DNA of 64,000 nucleotides from Cupriavidus oxalaticus (GTDB lineage Bacteria; Pseudomonadota; Gammaproteobacteria; Burkholderiales; Burkholderiaceae). The notes beneath the pieces are model-generated. The model saw only the letters and a program-made list of their open reading frames with translations. It searched no databases and was not told the origin of the DNA. The stretch spans positions 1,798,001 to 1,862,000 of the forward strand of contig NZ_CP038635.1 of NCBI RefSeq assembly GCF_004768545.1, in the 5' to 3' direction. Positions 29,284-38,047 of this stretch are shown piece after piece (position 1 is the first letter of the stretch; each line of letters opens with the position of its first letter). Both the position numbers and the translations under genes were made by a program.

Positions 29284-29577
29284 ATGTCCGGAACGTACAC
29301 GCTAGTCGGCATCGCCCGTGCCAAGTCCCATCGCCGCGAGGCGCTGGTATCCCAGCTCACCACGCTGCAAACGCGCGGGCTGAAGGAGCCCGGCTGCCTG
29401 GACTACCATGTCGGGCAGGATGCCGAGGACGCTCAGGTCTTCGTGATCTATATGGTCTGGGACTCGAAGAACGCGCTGGAATCGCACCTGAACCGGCCGT
29501 ATATGCGCGATTTCCACGCGTCGCGGCGGGAATTCGTCGAAGGCGACTTCAGTTTCCGCTGGCTGAATGCGGCCTGA
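29284..29577 (+). CDS. antibiotic biosynthesis monooxygenase (ABM) domain protein
   Basis: 97 residues, a single dimeric alpha-beta barrel ABM domain. YTLVGIARAKSHRREALVSQL is strand 1 and helix 1, EPGCLDYHVGQDAED is the turn typical of the family, and FVIYMVWDSKNALESHLNRPYM with FHAS is the second half. Members include quinol monooxygenases (YgiN-like) and many of unknown function; no cofactor is needed. Cytosolic. It has its own TACAAT promoter candidate and no operon partner. Confidence 0.85.
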   Translation: MSGTYTLVGIARAKSHRREALVSQLTTLQTRGLKEPGCLDYHVGQDAEDAQVFVIYMVWDSKNALESHLNRPYMRDFHASRREFVEGDFSFRWLNAA

Positions 29578-29680
29578 CGCAGCCTGACACGGCCAGCCAC
29601 CGCGCCAGGCGTTACCGGCGCCACTTCCGCGGCCCCACGGCCTTCTTCCCCCCGCTTGTCATTCCCGCCGCCCCGGTCTA

Positions 29681-29693
29681 TCAATCAGATTGA
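29681..29693. promoter_or_regulatory. 13-bp palindrome upstream of the cysteine synthase-like gene
   Basis: TCAATC-A-GATTGA is a perfect palindrome 39 bp before the start at 29733. Its position suits an operator or an activator site. No regulator gene is adjacent. Confidence 0.4.
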
Positions 29694-29732
29694 CCCTCAT
29701 CTCGGGCCGCCGCGGCCTGGCAGGAGTGCATC

Positions 29733-30734
29733 ATGGAAGTCAGGGACGGATTTGCCGGCACCATCGGACACACCCCGCTGATCCGGTTGGCGGGGCTGAG
29801 CGCCGAGACCGGCTGCGATATCTACGGCAAGGCCGAATTCCTGAACCCGGGCGGCTCGGTCAAGGACCGCGCCGCGCTCTACATCATCCGCGACGCCGAG
29901 CGCCGCGGCGTGCTGAAGCCCGGCGGCACCGTGATCGAAGGCACGGCGGGCAATACCGGCATCGGCCTGGCCCACCTGTGCGCGGCGCGCGGCTATCGCT
30001 GCATCGTGGTGATCCCCGACACGCAGTCGCCGGAGAAGATGGAACGGCTGCGCATGCTCGGCGCCGAGGTGCGGCCGGTTCCCGCCAAGCCTTATGCCGA
30101 TCCCGGCAACTACCAGAAGATCGCTTGCCGGCTGGCCGAGGAAACCGATAATGCGATCTGGGCCAACCAATTCGACAACCTCGCCAACCGGCAGGCCCAC
30201 TACGAAACCACCGGCCCCGAGATCTGGCACGCCACGGCTGGCCGCATCGATGCCTTCACCTGCTCCACCGGCACCGGCGGGTCGCTGGCGGGCATCGCGC
30301 GTTGCCTGAAGGAGCACAAGCCGGCCGTGCGCATCGTGCTGGCCGACCCGCACGGCAGCGCCCTCTATAACTTCGTCAAGCACCGCGAACTCAAGGCCGA
30401 GGGCAGTTCGATCACCGAAGGCATCGGCACCAGCCGCGTCACCGCCAACCTGCAGGACACGCCGATCGACGATGCGGTGCAGGTCGACGACCAGACCTGC
30501 GTCGACATGGTCTACCGGATGCTGCGCGAGGAAGGGCTGTTCCTGGGTGGCTCTTCAGGAATCAATGTCGGCGCCGCCGTGGCGCTGGCCCGCGAGATGG
30601 GACCGGGCCACACCATCGTGACCCTGCTCTGCGACCGCGGCGACCTGTACATGGGCCGGCTCTTCAACGAGGCGTGGCTGGCCGGCAAGAACCTGCAGCC
30701 GATTCCGTTCCGGCGCGTCGGCCCGGGGGTATAG
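29733..30734 (+). CDS. cysteine synthase-like PLP enzyme
   Basis: 333 residues, fold-type II PLP enzyme. Lys44 in NPGGSVKDR is the Schiff-base lysine, and TCSTGTGGSLAGI is the phosphate-binding loop. The substrate loop reads EGTAGNTGI instead of the EPTSGNTGI of CysK/CysM, as in a distinct clade that includes yeast YGR012W-type proteins. The C-terminal GGSSGINVGAAV is standard. It may make cysteine from O-acetylserine, but the altered loop leaves other beta-substitution or desulfhydrase reactions open. SD AGGAG; monocistronic and convergent with prpR. Confidence 0.85.
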   Translation: MEVRDGFAGTIGHTPLIRLAGLSAETGCDIYGKAEFLNPGGSVKDRAALYIIRDAERRGVLKPGGTVIEGTAGNTGIGLAHLCAARGYRCIVVIPDTQSPEKMERLRMLGAEVRPVPAKPYADPGNYQKIACRLAEETDNAIWANQFDNLANRQAHYETTGPEIWHATAGRIDAFTCSTGTGGSLAGIARCLKEHKPAVRIVLADPHGSALYNFVKHRELKAEGSSITEGIGTSRVTANLQDTPIDDAVQVDDQTCVDMVYRMLREEGLFLGGSSGINVGAAVALAREMGPGHTIVTLLCDRGDLYMGRLFNEAWLAGKNLQPIPFRRVGPGV

Positions 30735-30747
30735 GCACGGCCGGCGG

Positions 30748-32727
30748 CTACGCCGCCTTCAGCCGCCGCCACAGCGTGGTCGGGCTGATGCCCAGGATGT
30801 GGCACGCGGCGGTCCGGTCGCCGCCGCATTCGGCGAGCACGCGGCGGATATGCTCGACTTCGCTCGACTGCTTGACGCGCGCCAGCGAATGGCCGGGCCT
30901 GCCGGCCGTTGCAGCGCGCGCGGCCGGTTCCGTTGGGGCTTCCGCCACGGCCATCGCCACGCCCTCGCCGCCAAAAAGTTCCGGCACGGCGGCCTGCAGT
31001 TCTCGGAGCAGTGCATCGGCTTCCAGCTTGCGGCCGGCCACCAGCACCGCGATGCGCTCCGTGACATTTTCCAGCTCGCGGATATTGCCCGGCCATGCGT
31101 AGCGCGCCAGGCGCGAGCGCGCCACGGCCGGCAAGCGCTGCGCACGCTCGGTGCCCAGGCGCTCCTGCGCGCGGCGGTACAGCAGCTCGGCGAGCTCGGC
31201 CAGGTCTTCGGCGCGCTCGCGCAACGGCGGCATCTCGATGCGCAGGATATTGAGGCGGTAGTACAGGTCCTGGCGGAAGCCGCCGTCGCGCACCATCGCG
31301 GGCAGGTCGCGGTGGGTGGCCGCGATCACGCGCACGTTGACGGGCACGGCGTCGAGGCCGCCGATCGGCAGCACCTGTTTTTCCTGCAGCACGCGCAGCA
31401 GGCGCGTCTGCAGCGTCGGCGGCATGTCGCCCACTTCGTCGAGGAACAGTGTCCCGTTGTGCGCCGACTCGAACAGGCCGGCCTTGCCCCCGCGGCGCGC
31501 GCCGGTGAAGGCGCCCTCTTCGTAGCCGAACAGCTCGCTCTCCAGCAGCGCTTCCGGAAACGCGGCGCAGTTGACCGCCACGAACGGGAACGCGCGGCGC
31601 GGGCTGGCGTCGTGCATGCCCTGCGCCAGCACTTCCTTGCCGGTGCCGCTCTCGCCGCCGATCAGCACGGTGGAATCGACCACGGCGTAGCGCCGCGCCA
31701 GCGTGCGCAGTTCGGTCATCACCGCGGAGGTGCCGGCGAGGTCGTCGAGGCTGTAGCGCACGCCCGCGGGCCGGGCGCGGCTGCGCGAGCGCAGGTTGCG
31801 GTCGACGCGCTGGATCGCGCTGGCGTCCTGGATGGTGAGCACCGCGCCGAGGGTGCCGGCTTCGCTGGCGATCGGGATGCGGTTGACCACCACCATCTTG
31901 TCGCCGAGCTTGTGGATCGCTTCCAGCTCCTTGTCGCCGCTCTGCATCACGCCTTCAAGCGACAGGTTGGGCGCCAGCGTCTGCAGCTTGCGGCCCACAG
32001 CGGCCGCGGCCGAGGTACCGAGGAATCGCTCCATGGCCGGATTGAACGACTGGATCCGCCCTTCCGCATCGACGGCGGCCACGCCCTCGTTCAGGTGCGC
32101 CAGGATAGTGTTGACATAGTCGCGCCGGGTCGATTCAATGCGGCGCAGCCGTGCGGCCTCGATCGCGTCTTCCAGCGCCATGCGCACCGAGTTGCCTGAA
32201 TACAGGAACACGCCGGTCAGGCCGTAGCGGTCGGCCAGGTCGGTGACCAGCCCTGGGCCGACCACCACCTGGATGCCCTCCTGCTTGAGCGCCTTGACCC
32301 GCGCCACGGCATCGTCCTCGGTCAGGTAGGTATAGGCCGGGATCGCCAGCGAGAACGCGCGCACGAATTCATCGACCTCGGCATAGGTGGAGGCATGCGT
32401 GACCAGCGCGACCCGGGGCGAGATGCGGCGCGCGGTGGCGAGTGCGCTCATGACGTCGAAGCCCGTCACCTTGACCAGCACCACCGGCACGTCCACATGC
32501 TGCCGCAGGTAGGCGCCGTTGGAGCCGCCGGCGACCACCACATCGAGCCGGCCTTCGCGCACTTCACGCGATACCGCGCTGGCGGCGGCCTCGAAGCCCT
32601 TGCCGACGATGCGGAATTCCGCGCGCGCGGCATAGGACGGGATCAGGTCGGCAAAGGCACGTGCCAGGCGGCTGATGCCGATGGCCCAGATGCGCGGGCG
32701 GGCGGGCGTGGAGGCGGGAGGACTCAT
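30748..32727 (-). CDS. prpR: sigma-54-dependent propionate catabolism activator PrpR
   Basis: 659 residues. Order: PrpR_N sensor (about 10-200; IVGKGFEAAASAVSREV, VVVGPGLVTDLADRYGL), PAS (about 220-320; NEGVAAVDAEGRIQSFNPAM), AAA+ sigma-54 domain with Walker A GESGTGKE near 357 and GAFTGA near 405, then a Fis-type HTH at the C-terminus (CGGDRTAACHILGISPTTLWRRL). It activates the divergent prp operon in response to 2-methylcitrate (known for the family). I chose ATG 32727, which gives the usual N-terminus; an in-frame ATG at 32790 would add 21 residues. Both have weak ribosome binding sites. About 130 residues longer than E. coli PrpR, mainly through the PAS region and linker. Confidence 0.93.
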   Translation of the reverse strand: MSPPASTPARPRIWAIGISRLARAFADLIPSYAARAEFRIVGKGFEAAASAVSREVREGRLDVVVAGGSNGAYLRQHVDVPVVLVKVTGFDVMSALATARRISPRVALVTHASTYAEVDEFVRAFSLAIPAYTYLTEDDAVARVKALKQEGIQVVVGPGLVTDLADRYGLTGVFLYSGNSVRMALEDAIEAARLRRIESTRRDYVNTILAHLNEGVAAVDAEGRIQSFNPAMERFLGTSAAAAVGRKLQTLAPNLSLEGVMQSGDKELEAIHKLGDKMVVVNRIPIASEAGTLGAVLTIQDASAIQRVDRNLRSRSRARPAGVRYSLDDLAGTSAVMTELRTLARRYAVVDSTVLIGGESGTGKEVLAQGMHDASPRRAFPFVAVNCAAFPEALLESELFGYEEGAFTGARRGGKAGLFESAHNGTLFLDEVGDMPPTLQTRLLRVLQEKQVLPIGGLDAVPVNVRVIAATHRDLPAMVRDGGFRQDLYYRLNILRIEMPPLRERAEDLAELAELLYRRAQERLGTERAQRLPAVARSRLARYAWPGNIRELENVTERIAVLVAGRKLEADALLRELQAAVPELFGGEGVAMAVAEAPTEPAARAATAGRPGHSLARVKQSSEVEHIRRVLAECGGDRTAACHILGISPTTLWRRLKAA

Positions 32728-32811
32728 GGTGCGGTGCGGCTTGGGGAGCGGGTGAAACCCCGTCGGAACAGGCGTAGAGTGCTGGCACATTGTCGGTCAT
32801 GCCAGCCCCGA

Positions 32812-32862
32812 TTTCAACTTTGAATTCGCGATTTGCGAATGTGAAATTCAAATGTGCTGAAA
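32812..32862. promoter_or_regulatory. candidate PrpR upstream activating sequence
   Basis: AT-rich island with overlapping inverted repeats: ATTCGC-GATTT-GCGAAT (32824-32840), TTTGAATT (32819-32826) with AATTCAAA (32845-32852), and TTTCA (32812-32816) with TGAAA (32858-32862). It lies about 150 bp upstream of the predicted prpB transcription start, the right distance for a sigma-54 enhancer. Confidence 0.6.
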
Positions 32863-32957
32863 TGAGGACATCCGGCATCGGCAAGATTTCACGCTGCTGC
32901 CCGCGAGGCCAGTCCTGACAAGGCTTTACGGCGATTCCAGCGACGTGCCCGCAAAGG

Positions 32958-32974
32958 CTGGCACACCCCTTGCG
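32958..32974 (+). promoter_or_regulatory. sigma-54 promoter of the prp operon
   Basis: CTGGCACACCCCTTGCG fits the -24/-12 consensus YTGGCACR-N4-TTGCW. The invariant GG (32960-32961) and GC (32972-32973) are separated by exactly 10 bases. Transcription would begin near 32985, giving a leader of about 28 bases before prpB. This agrees with a divergent PrpR activator. Confidence 0.82.
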
Positions 32975-33012
32975 CTTATGGCTCCGTCTTGTTCACCTCA
33001 AACGCAAACGCC

Positions 33013-33921
33013 ATGACCTACTCCGCTTCCGACCTCGCGCGCTCCGCAGGCGCCCGTTTCCGCCAGGCGCTTGCCGAAGAGCATCCGCTTCAGGTGGTCG
33101 GCACCATCAACGCCAACCACGCCCTGCTGGCCAAGCGTGCCGGCTACCGGGCCATCTATCTGTCCGGCGGCGGTGTCGCGGCCGGCTCGCTCGGCCTGCC
33201 CGACCTGGGCATCTCCAGCCTGGACGACGTCCTGACCGATATCCGCCGCATCACCGACGTGTGCGACACGCCGCTGCTGGTGGACGTCGACACCGGTTTC
33301 GGCGCTTCGGCCTTCAACGTGGCCCGCACCACCAAGTCGCTGATCAAGTTCGGCGCCGCGGCCATGCATATCGAGGACCAGGTCGGCGCCAAGCGCTGCG
33401 GCCACCGCCCCAACAAGGAAATCGTCACCCAGGGTGAAATGGTCGACCGCATCAAGGCCGCCGTCGACGCCCGCACCGACGAGAACTTCGTCATCATGGC
33501 CCGCACCGACGCGCTGGCCGTGGAAGGCCTGGACAGCGCCATCGAGCGCGCCGTGGCCTGCGTGGAAGCCGGCGCCGACGCCATCTTCCCGGAAGCCATG
33601 ACCGACCTCGGCATGTATCGCAAGTTTGTCGACGCGGTGAAGGTGCCGGTGCTGGCCAACATCACCGAGTTCGGCGCCACGCCGCTGTTCACCACCGACG
33701 AACTGGGCGGTGCCGGCGTGTCGATGGTACTGTACCCGCTGTCGGCCTTCCGCGCCATGAACAAGGCCGCGGAGAACGTGTACGCGGCCATCCGCCGCGA
33801 CGGCACGCAGAAGAACGTGGTCGATACCATGCAGACCCGCTCGGAGCTCTACGAGAGCATCGGCTACCATGACTTCGAGCAGAAGCTCGACGCCCTGTTC
33901 GCACAAGGCAAGGGCAAGTAA
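33013..33921 (+). CDS. prpB: 2-methylisocitrate lyase
   Basis: 302 residues. Cleaves 2-methylisocitrate to pyruvate and succinate. Catalytic KRCGH lies at 127-131 (Cys129), with the metal-binding VDVDTGFG at 90-97 and VIMARTDA. Length and motifs match E. coli PrpB (296). The ATG at 33013 follows the predicted sigma-54 start by about 28 bases; its ribosome binding site is poor. First gene of the prp operon. Confidence 0.96.
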   Translation: MTYSASDLARSAGARFRQALAEEHPLQVVGTINANHALLAKRAGYRAIYLSGGGVAAGSLGLPDLGISSLDDVLTDIRRITDVCDTPLLVDVDTGFGASAFNVARTTKSLIKFGAAAMHIEDQVGAKRCGHRPNKEIVTQGEMVDRIKAAVDARTDENFVIMARTDALAVEGLDSAIERAVACVEAGADAIFPEAMTDLGMYRKFVDAVKVPVLANITEFGATPLFTTDELGGAGVSMVLYPLSAFRAMNKAAENVYAAIRRDGTQKNVVDTMQTRSELYESIGYHDFEQKLDALFAQGKGK

Positions 33922-33940
33922 GACACCATAGAGGCAGGCG

Positions 33941-33972
33941 CGGCCGGGCCGGGGCAGATCCCCTCCCGGCCG
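33941..33972 (+). other. intercistronic hairpin between prpB and prpC
   Basis: CGGCCGGG (33941-33948) pairs with CCCGGCCG (33965-33972), with an inner GGGG/CCCC stem (33951-33954, 33960-33963) around a CAGAT loop. No T-run follows, so it is more likely an mRNA processing or stability element than a terminator. Confidence 0.5.
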
Positions 33973-34022
33973 TTCGCCTGACAAAGACAGGCAACACCAG
34001 GCATCACACCAAGGAGACCCAG

Positions 34023-35180
34023 ATGTCCGAAGCGCAACCGCTCGTCACTCCCAAGCCCAAGAAATCCGTCGCGCTGTCCGGCGTTGCCGCCGGCAATACC
34101 GCGCTGTGCACCGTTGGCCGTACCGGCAACGACCTGCACTACCGCGGCTATGACATCCTCGATATCGCCGAGACCTGCGAGTTCGAAGAAATCGCCCACC
34201 TGCTGGTGCACGGCAAGCTGCCGACCAAGTCCGAACTGTCCGCCTACAAGGCCAAGCTGAAGTCCCTGCGCGGCCTGCCCGCCAACGTCAAGGCCGCGCT
34301 GGAGTGGGTCCCCGCCAGCGCCCACCCGATGGACGTGATGCGCACCGGCGTGTCGGTGCTGGGCACCGTGCTGCCGGAAAAGGACGACCACAACACCCCG
34401 GGCGCGCGCGATATCGCCGACCGCCTGATGGCCAGCCTCGGTTCGATGCTGCTGTACTGGTACCACTACAGCCACAACGGCAAGCGCATCGAAGTGGAAA
34501 CCGACGATGACTCCATCGGCGGCCACTTCCTGCACCTGCTGCACGGCGAAAAGCCGTCGGCGCTGTGGGTAAGCGCCATGAACACGTCGCTCAACCTGTA
34601 CGCCGAGCACGAATTCAACGCCTCGACCTTCACCGCGCGCGTGATCGCCGGCACGGGCTCGGACATGTACTCGTCGATCGCCGGCGCGATCGGTGCGCTG
34701 CGCGGCCCCAAGCACGGCGGCGCCAACGAAGTCGCTTTTGAAATCCAGAAGCGCTACGACAACGCCGACGAGGCCCAGGCCGACATCACCCGCCGCGTCG
34801 AGAACAAGGAAGTCGTGATCGGCTTTGGCCACCCGGTGTATACCATCAGCGACCCGCGCAACCAGGTGATCAAGGAAGTGGCGAAGAAGCTGTCGAAGGA
34901 TGCCGGCTCGATGAAGATGTTCGACATCGCCGAGCGCCTGGAAACCGTGATGTGGGACATCAAGAAGATGTTCCCGAACCTGGACTGGTTCAGCGCGGTG
35001 AGCTACCACATGATGGGCGTGCCGACGGCGATGTTCACGCCGCTGTTCGTGATCGCGCGCACCTCGGGCTGGGCCGCGCACATCATCGAGCAACGCATCG
35101 ACAACAAGATCATCCGCCCGAGCGCCAACTACACCGGTCCGGAGAACCTGAAGTTCGTGCCGATCAAGGACCGCAAGTAA
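34023..35180 (+). CDS. prpC: 2-methylcitrate synthase
   Basis: 385 residues, citrate synthase fold. Condenses propionyl-CoA with oxaloacetate. Landmarks: [13 protein letters not shown] near the N-terminus, the His-bearing [28 protein letters not shown] (second active-site His) and [20 protein letters not shown]. Length and the tail [16 protein letters not shown] fit PrpC rather than GltA (about 430). Strong SD AAGGAG. An intrinsic terminator follows it, before acnD. Confidence 0.96.
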   Translation: MSEAQPLVTPKPKKSVALSGVAAGNTALCTVGRTGNDLHYRGYDILDIAETCEFEEIAHLLVHGKLPTKSELSAYKAKLKSLRGLPANVKAALEWVPASAHPMDVMRTGVSVLGTVLPEKDDHNTPGARDIADRLMASLGSMLLYWYHYSHNGKRIEVETDDDSIGGHFLHLLHGEKPSALWVSAMNTSLNLYAEHEFNASTFTARVIAGTGSDMYSSIAGAIGALRGPKHGGANEVAFEIQKRYDNADEAQADITRRVENKEVVIGFGHPVYTISDPRNQVIKEVAKKLSKDAGSMKMFDIAERLETVMWDIKKMFPNLDWFSAVSYHMMGVPTAMFTPLFVIARTSGWAAHIIEQRIDNKIIRPSANYTGPENLKFVPIKDRK

Positions 35181-35237
35181 GACCGGCTGCCGGTTTGCCC
35201 TGCGTCGGGTTGCATTGATCCGGGCCTGCGGGCAAAG

Positions 35238-35277
35238 GGGGTAGTTGGTCGCTGACACGGGACCACTACCCCTTTTT
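35238..35277 (+). terminator. intrinsic terminator inside the prp operon
   Basis: GGGGTAGT (35238-35245) pairs with ACTACCCC (35265-35272); past a one-base bulge GGTC (35247-35250) pairs with GACC (35261-35264). TTTTT follows at 35273-35277. It lies 58 bp after the prpC stop and 26 bp before the acnD start, so it could lower acnD-prpF-prpD expression relative to prpBC. Confidence 0.72.
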
Positions 35278-35303
35278 CATACTTATATAGATTTCCCTAC
35301 ACC

Positions 35304-37916
35304 ATGAATTCTGCAAACCGCAAACCGCTACCGGGCACCAAGCTGGATTACTTCGACGCGCGCGCCGCGGTCGAGGCCATCCAGCCGGGTGCCTACGACA
35401 AGCTGCCGTACACGTCGCGCGTGCTGGCAGAAAACCTGGTGCGCCGCTGCGACCCCGCCACGCTGACGGATTCGCTCAAGCAACTGATCGAGCGCAAGCG
35501 CGACCTCGACTTCCCGTGGTTCCCGGCGCGCGTGGTGTGCCACGACATCCTGGGCCAGACCGCGCTGGTGGACCTGGCCGGCCTGCGCGACGCCATTGCC
35601 GACCAGGGCGGCGACCCCGCCAAGGTCAACCCGGTGGTTCCGGTGCAGCTGATCGTCGACCACTCGCTGGCGGTGGAATGCGGTGGCTTCGACCCGCAGG
35701 CGTTCGAGAAGAACCGCGCCATCGAAGACCGCCGCAACGAAGACCGCTTCCATTTCATCGACTGGACCAAGAAGGCGTTCAAGAACGTCGATGTGATCCC
35801 GCCGGGCAACGGCATCATGCACCAGATCAACCTGGAGAAGATGTCGCCGGTGATCCACGCTGACAATGGCGTGGCCTATCCGGATACCTGCGTCGGCACC
35901 GACAGCCACACCCCGCACGTCGATGCGCTGGGCGTGATCGCCATTGGCGTGGGCGGCCTGGAAGCCGAGAACGTGATGCTCGGCCGCGCCTCGTGGATGC
36001 GCCTGCCGGATATCGTCGGCGTCGAGCTGACCGGCAAGCGCCAGCCCGGCATCACCGCCACCGACATCGTGCTGGCCCTGACCGAATTCCTGCGCAAGGA
36101 AAAGGTGGTCGGCGCCTACCTGGAATTCCGCGGCGAAGGCGCCTCCAGCCTGACGCTCGGCGACCGCGCCACCATCTCCAACATGGCGCCGGAATACGGC
36201 GCCACCGCGGCGATGTTCTTCATCGACGAGCAGACCATCGAATACCTGCGCCTGACCGGCCGCACCGACGAGCAGCTCAAGCTGGTCGAAACGTACGCCA
36301 GGGCCGCGGGCCTGTGGGCGGATTCGCTGCAGAACGCCGAATACGAGCGCGTGCTGAAGTTCGACCTGTCGAGCGTGGTGCGCAACATGGCCGGCCCGTC
36401 CAACCCGCACAAGCGCCTGCCGACCTCGGCGCTGGCCGAGCGCGGCATCGCCGTGGACCTGGACAAGGCCCGCGCGCAGGAAGCCGAAGGGCTGATGCCC
36501 GATGGCGCGGTGATCATCGCCGCCATCACCAGCTGCACCAACACCAGCAACCCGCGCAACGTGATCGCCGCCGCGCTGCTGGCACGTAACGCCAACGCGC
36601 GCGGCCTGACGCGCAAGCCGTGGGTCAAGTCGTCGCTGGCGCCTGGCTCCAAGGCGGTCGAGCTGTACCTGGAAGAAGCCAACCTGCTGCCTGACCTGGA
36701 AAAGCTCGGCTTCGGCATCGTCGCCTTCGCCTGCACCACCTGTAACGGCATGTCCGGCGCGCTCGACCCGAAGATCCAGCAGGAAATCATCGACCGCGAC
36801 CTGTATGCCACCGCGGTGCTGTCCGGCAACCGCAACTTCGACGGCCGCATCCACCCGTACGCCAAGCAGGCCTTCCTGGCCTCGCCGCCGCTGGTGGTCG
36901 CCTACGCCATCGCCGGCACCATCCGCTTCGATATCGAAAAGGATGTGCTGGGCACGGACCAGGACGGCAAGCCGGTCTACCTGAAGGACATCTGGCCGAC
37001 CGACGAAGAGATCGACGCGATCGTCAGGCAGAGCGTCAAGCCCGAGCAGTTCCGCAAGGTCTACGAGCCGATGTTCGCGCTGACCGCGGAAACCGGCGAG
37101 AGCGCCGCGCCGCTGTATGACTGGCGCCCGCAAAGCACCTATATCCGCCGCCCGCCGTACTGGGAAGGCGCGCTGGCCGGCGAGCGCACGCTGCAGGGCC
37201 TGCGTCCGCTGGCGGTGCTGGGCGACAACATCACCACCGACCACCTGTCGCCGTCGAACGCGATCCTGCTGAACAGCGCGGCTGGCGAGTACCTGGCCAG
37301 GATGGGCCTGCCGGAAGAGGACTTCAACTCGTACGCGACGCACCGCGGCGACCACCTGACCGCGCAGCGCGCCACCTTCGCCAACCCGACGCTGATCAAT
37401 GAAATGGCCGTGGTCGATGGCCAGGTCAAGAAGGGTTCGCTGGCGCGCATCGAGCCGGAAGGCAAGGTCGTGCGCATGTGGGAAGCCATCGAGACCTACA
37501 TGGACCGCAAGCAGCCGCTGATCATCATCGCCGGCGCGGACTATGGCCAGGGCTCGTCGCGCGACTGGGCCGCCAAGGGCGTGCGCCTGGCCGGCGTGGA
37601 AGTGATCGTGGCCGAGGGCTTCGAGCGCATCCACCGCACCAACCTGATCGGCATGGGCGTGCTGCCGCTGGAGTTCAAGCCGGGCGTGAACCGCCTGACG
37701 CTGGGGCTGGACGGCACCGAGACCTATGACGTGATCGGCGAACGCCAGCCGCGCGCCACGCTGACGCTGGTGGTGCATCGCAAGAATGGCGAGCGCATCG
37801 AAGTGCCGGTGACGTGCCGTCTCGACAGCGACGAGGAAGTGTCGATCTATGAGGCTGGCGGTGTGCTGCAGCGGTTTGCGCAGGACTTTTTGGAGTCGAG
37901 CAAGGCGGCGGCGTAA
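35304..37916 (+). CDS. acnD: Fe/S-dependent 2-methylcitrate dehydratase
   Basis: 870 residues, aconitase family. Dehydrates 2-methylcitrate to 2-methyl-aconitate (trans isomer in characterised enzymes, hence the need for PrpF). The [4Fe-4S] cysteines are Cys411 (ITSCTNTSNP), Cys477 and Cys480 (ACTTCNGMSG). Swivel-domain motifs VLGDNITTDHLSPS and AGADYGQGSSRDWAAKG are intact. Length agrees with the AcnD (formerly AcnM) subfamily. It follows the internal terminator and precedes prpF. Confidence 0.95.
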   Translation: MNSANRKPLPGTKLDYFDARAAVEAIQPGAYDKLPYTSRVLAENLVRRCDPATLTDSLKQLIERKRDLDFPWFPARVVCHDILGQTALVDLAGLRDAIADQGGDPAKVNPVVPVQLIVDHSLAVECGGFDPQAFEKNRAIEDRRNEDRFHFIDWTKKAFKNVDVIPPGNGIMHQINLEKMSPVIHADNGVAYPDTCVGTDSHTPHVDALGVIAIGVGGLEAENVMLGRASWMRLPDIVGVELTGKRQPGITATDIVLALTEFLRKEKVVGAYLEFRGEGASSLTLGDRATISNMAPEYGATAAMFFIDEQTIEYLRLTGRTDEQLKLVETYARAAGLWADSLQNAEYERVLKFDLSSVVRNMAGPSNPHKRLPTSALAERGIAVDLDKARAQEAEGLMPDGAVIIAAITSCTNTSNPRNVIAAALLARNANARGLTRKPWVKSSLAPGSKAVELYLEEANLLPDLEKLGFGIVAFACTTCNGMSGALDPKIQQEIIDRDLYATAVLSGNRNFDGRIHPYAKQAFLASPPLVVAYAIAGTIRFDIEKDVLGTDQDGKPVYLKDIWPTDEEIDAIVRQSVKPEQFRKVYEPMFALTAETGESAAPLYDWRPQSTYIRRPPYWEGALAGERTLQGLRPLAVLGDNITTDHLSPSNAILLNSAAGEYLARMGLPEEDFNSYATHRGDHLTAQRATFANPTLINEMAVVDGQVKKGSLARIEPEGKVVRMWEAIETYMDRKQPLIIIAGADYGQGSSRDWAAKGVRLAGVEVIVAEGFERIHRTNLIGMGVLPLEFKPGVNRLTLGLDGTETYDVIGERQPRATLTLVVHRKNGERIEVPVTCRLDSDEEVSIYEAGGVLQRFAQDFLESSKAAA

Positions 37917-37930
37917 ACCACTGCTGCCGG

Positions 37931-37968
37931 TTTTCTCCCCTCTCCCGCTTGCGGGAGAGGGGAGAAAA
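37931..37968. repeat. perfect 18-bp inverted repeat between acnD and prpF
   Basis: TTTTCTCCCCTCTCCCGC, then TT, then the exact reverse complement. It would fold into a very stable hairpin in RNA on either strand. The right arm ends AAAA, so on the minus strand the left-arm complement would also end in A rather than T; it is not a standard intrinsic terminator. A degenerate copy of the same core (CTGC-TT-GCGG) lies at 42102-42125, which suggests a dispersed extragenic repeat. Confidence 0.8.
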
Positions 37969-38047
37969 CAAGCGCTACGCTTTGCTTCCCCGCATTCGAT
38001 TCGTAAGCTGTGCAAAGGCCCCCGGCCTAACCAGGACTAAAGACTCC

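Noticed and set aside
32783..32799. TGGCAC on the plus strand near the prpR start as a second sigma-54 promoter
   Set aside because: The required GC ten bases after GG is missing (GT instead), and it would point to prpB from 230 bp away while a full consensus site exists at 32958.
35328..38015. 895-codon minus-strand open frame opposite acnD
   Set aside because: Shadow of acnD: no recognisable motif, and acnD on the plus strand is intact with all three cluster cysteines.
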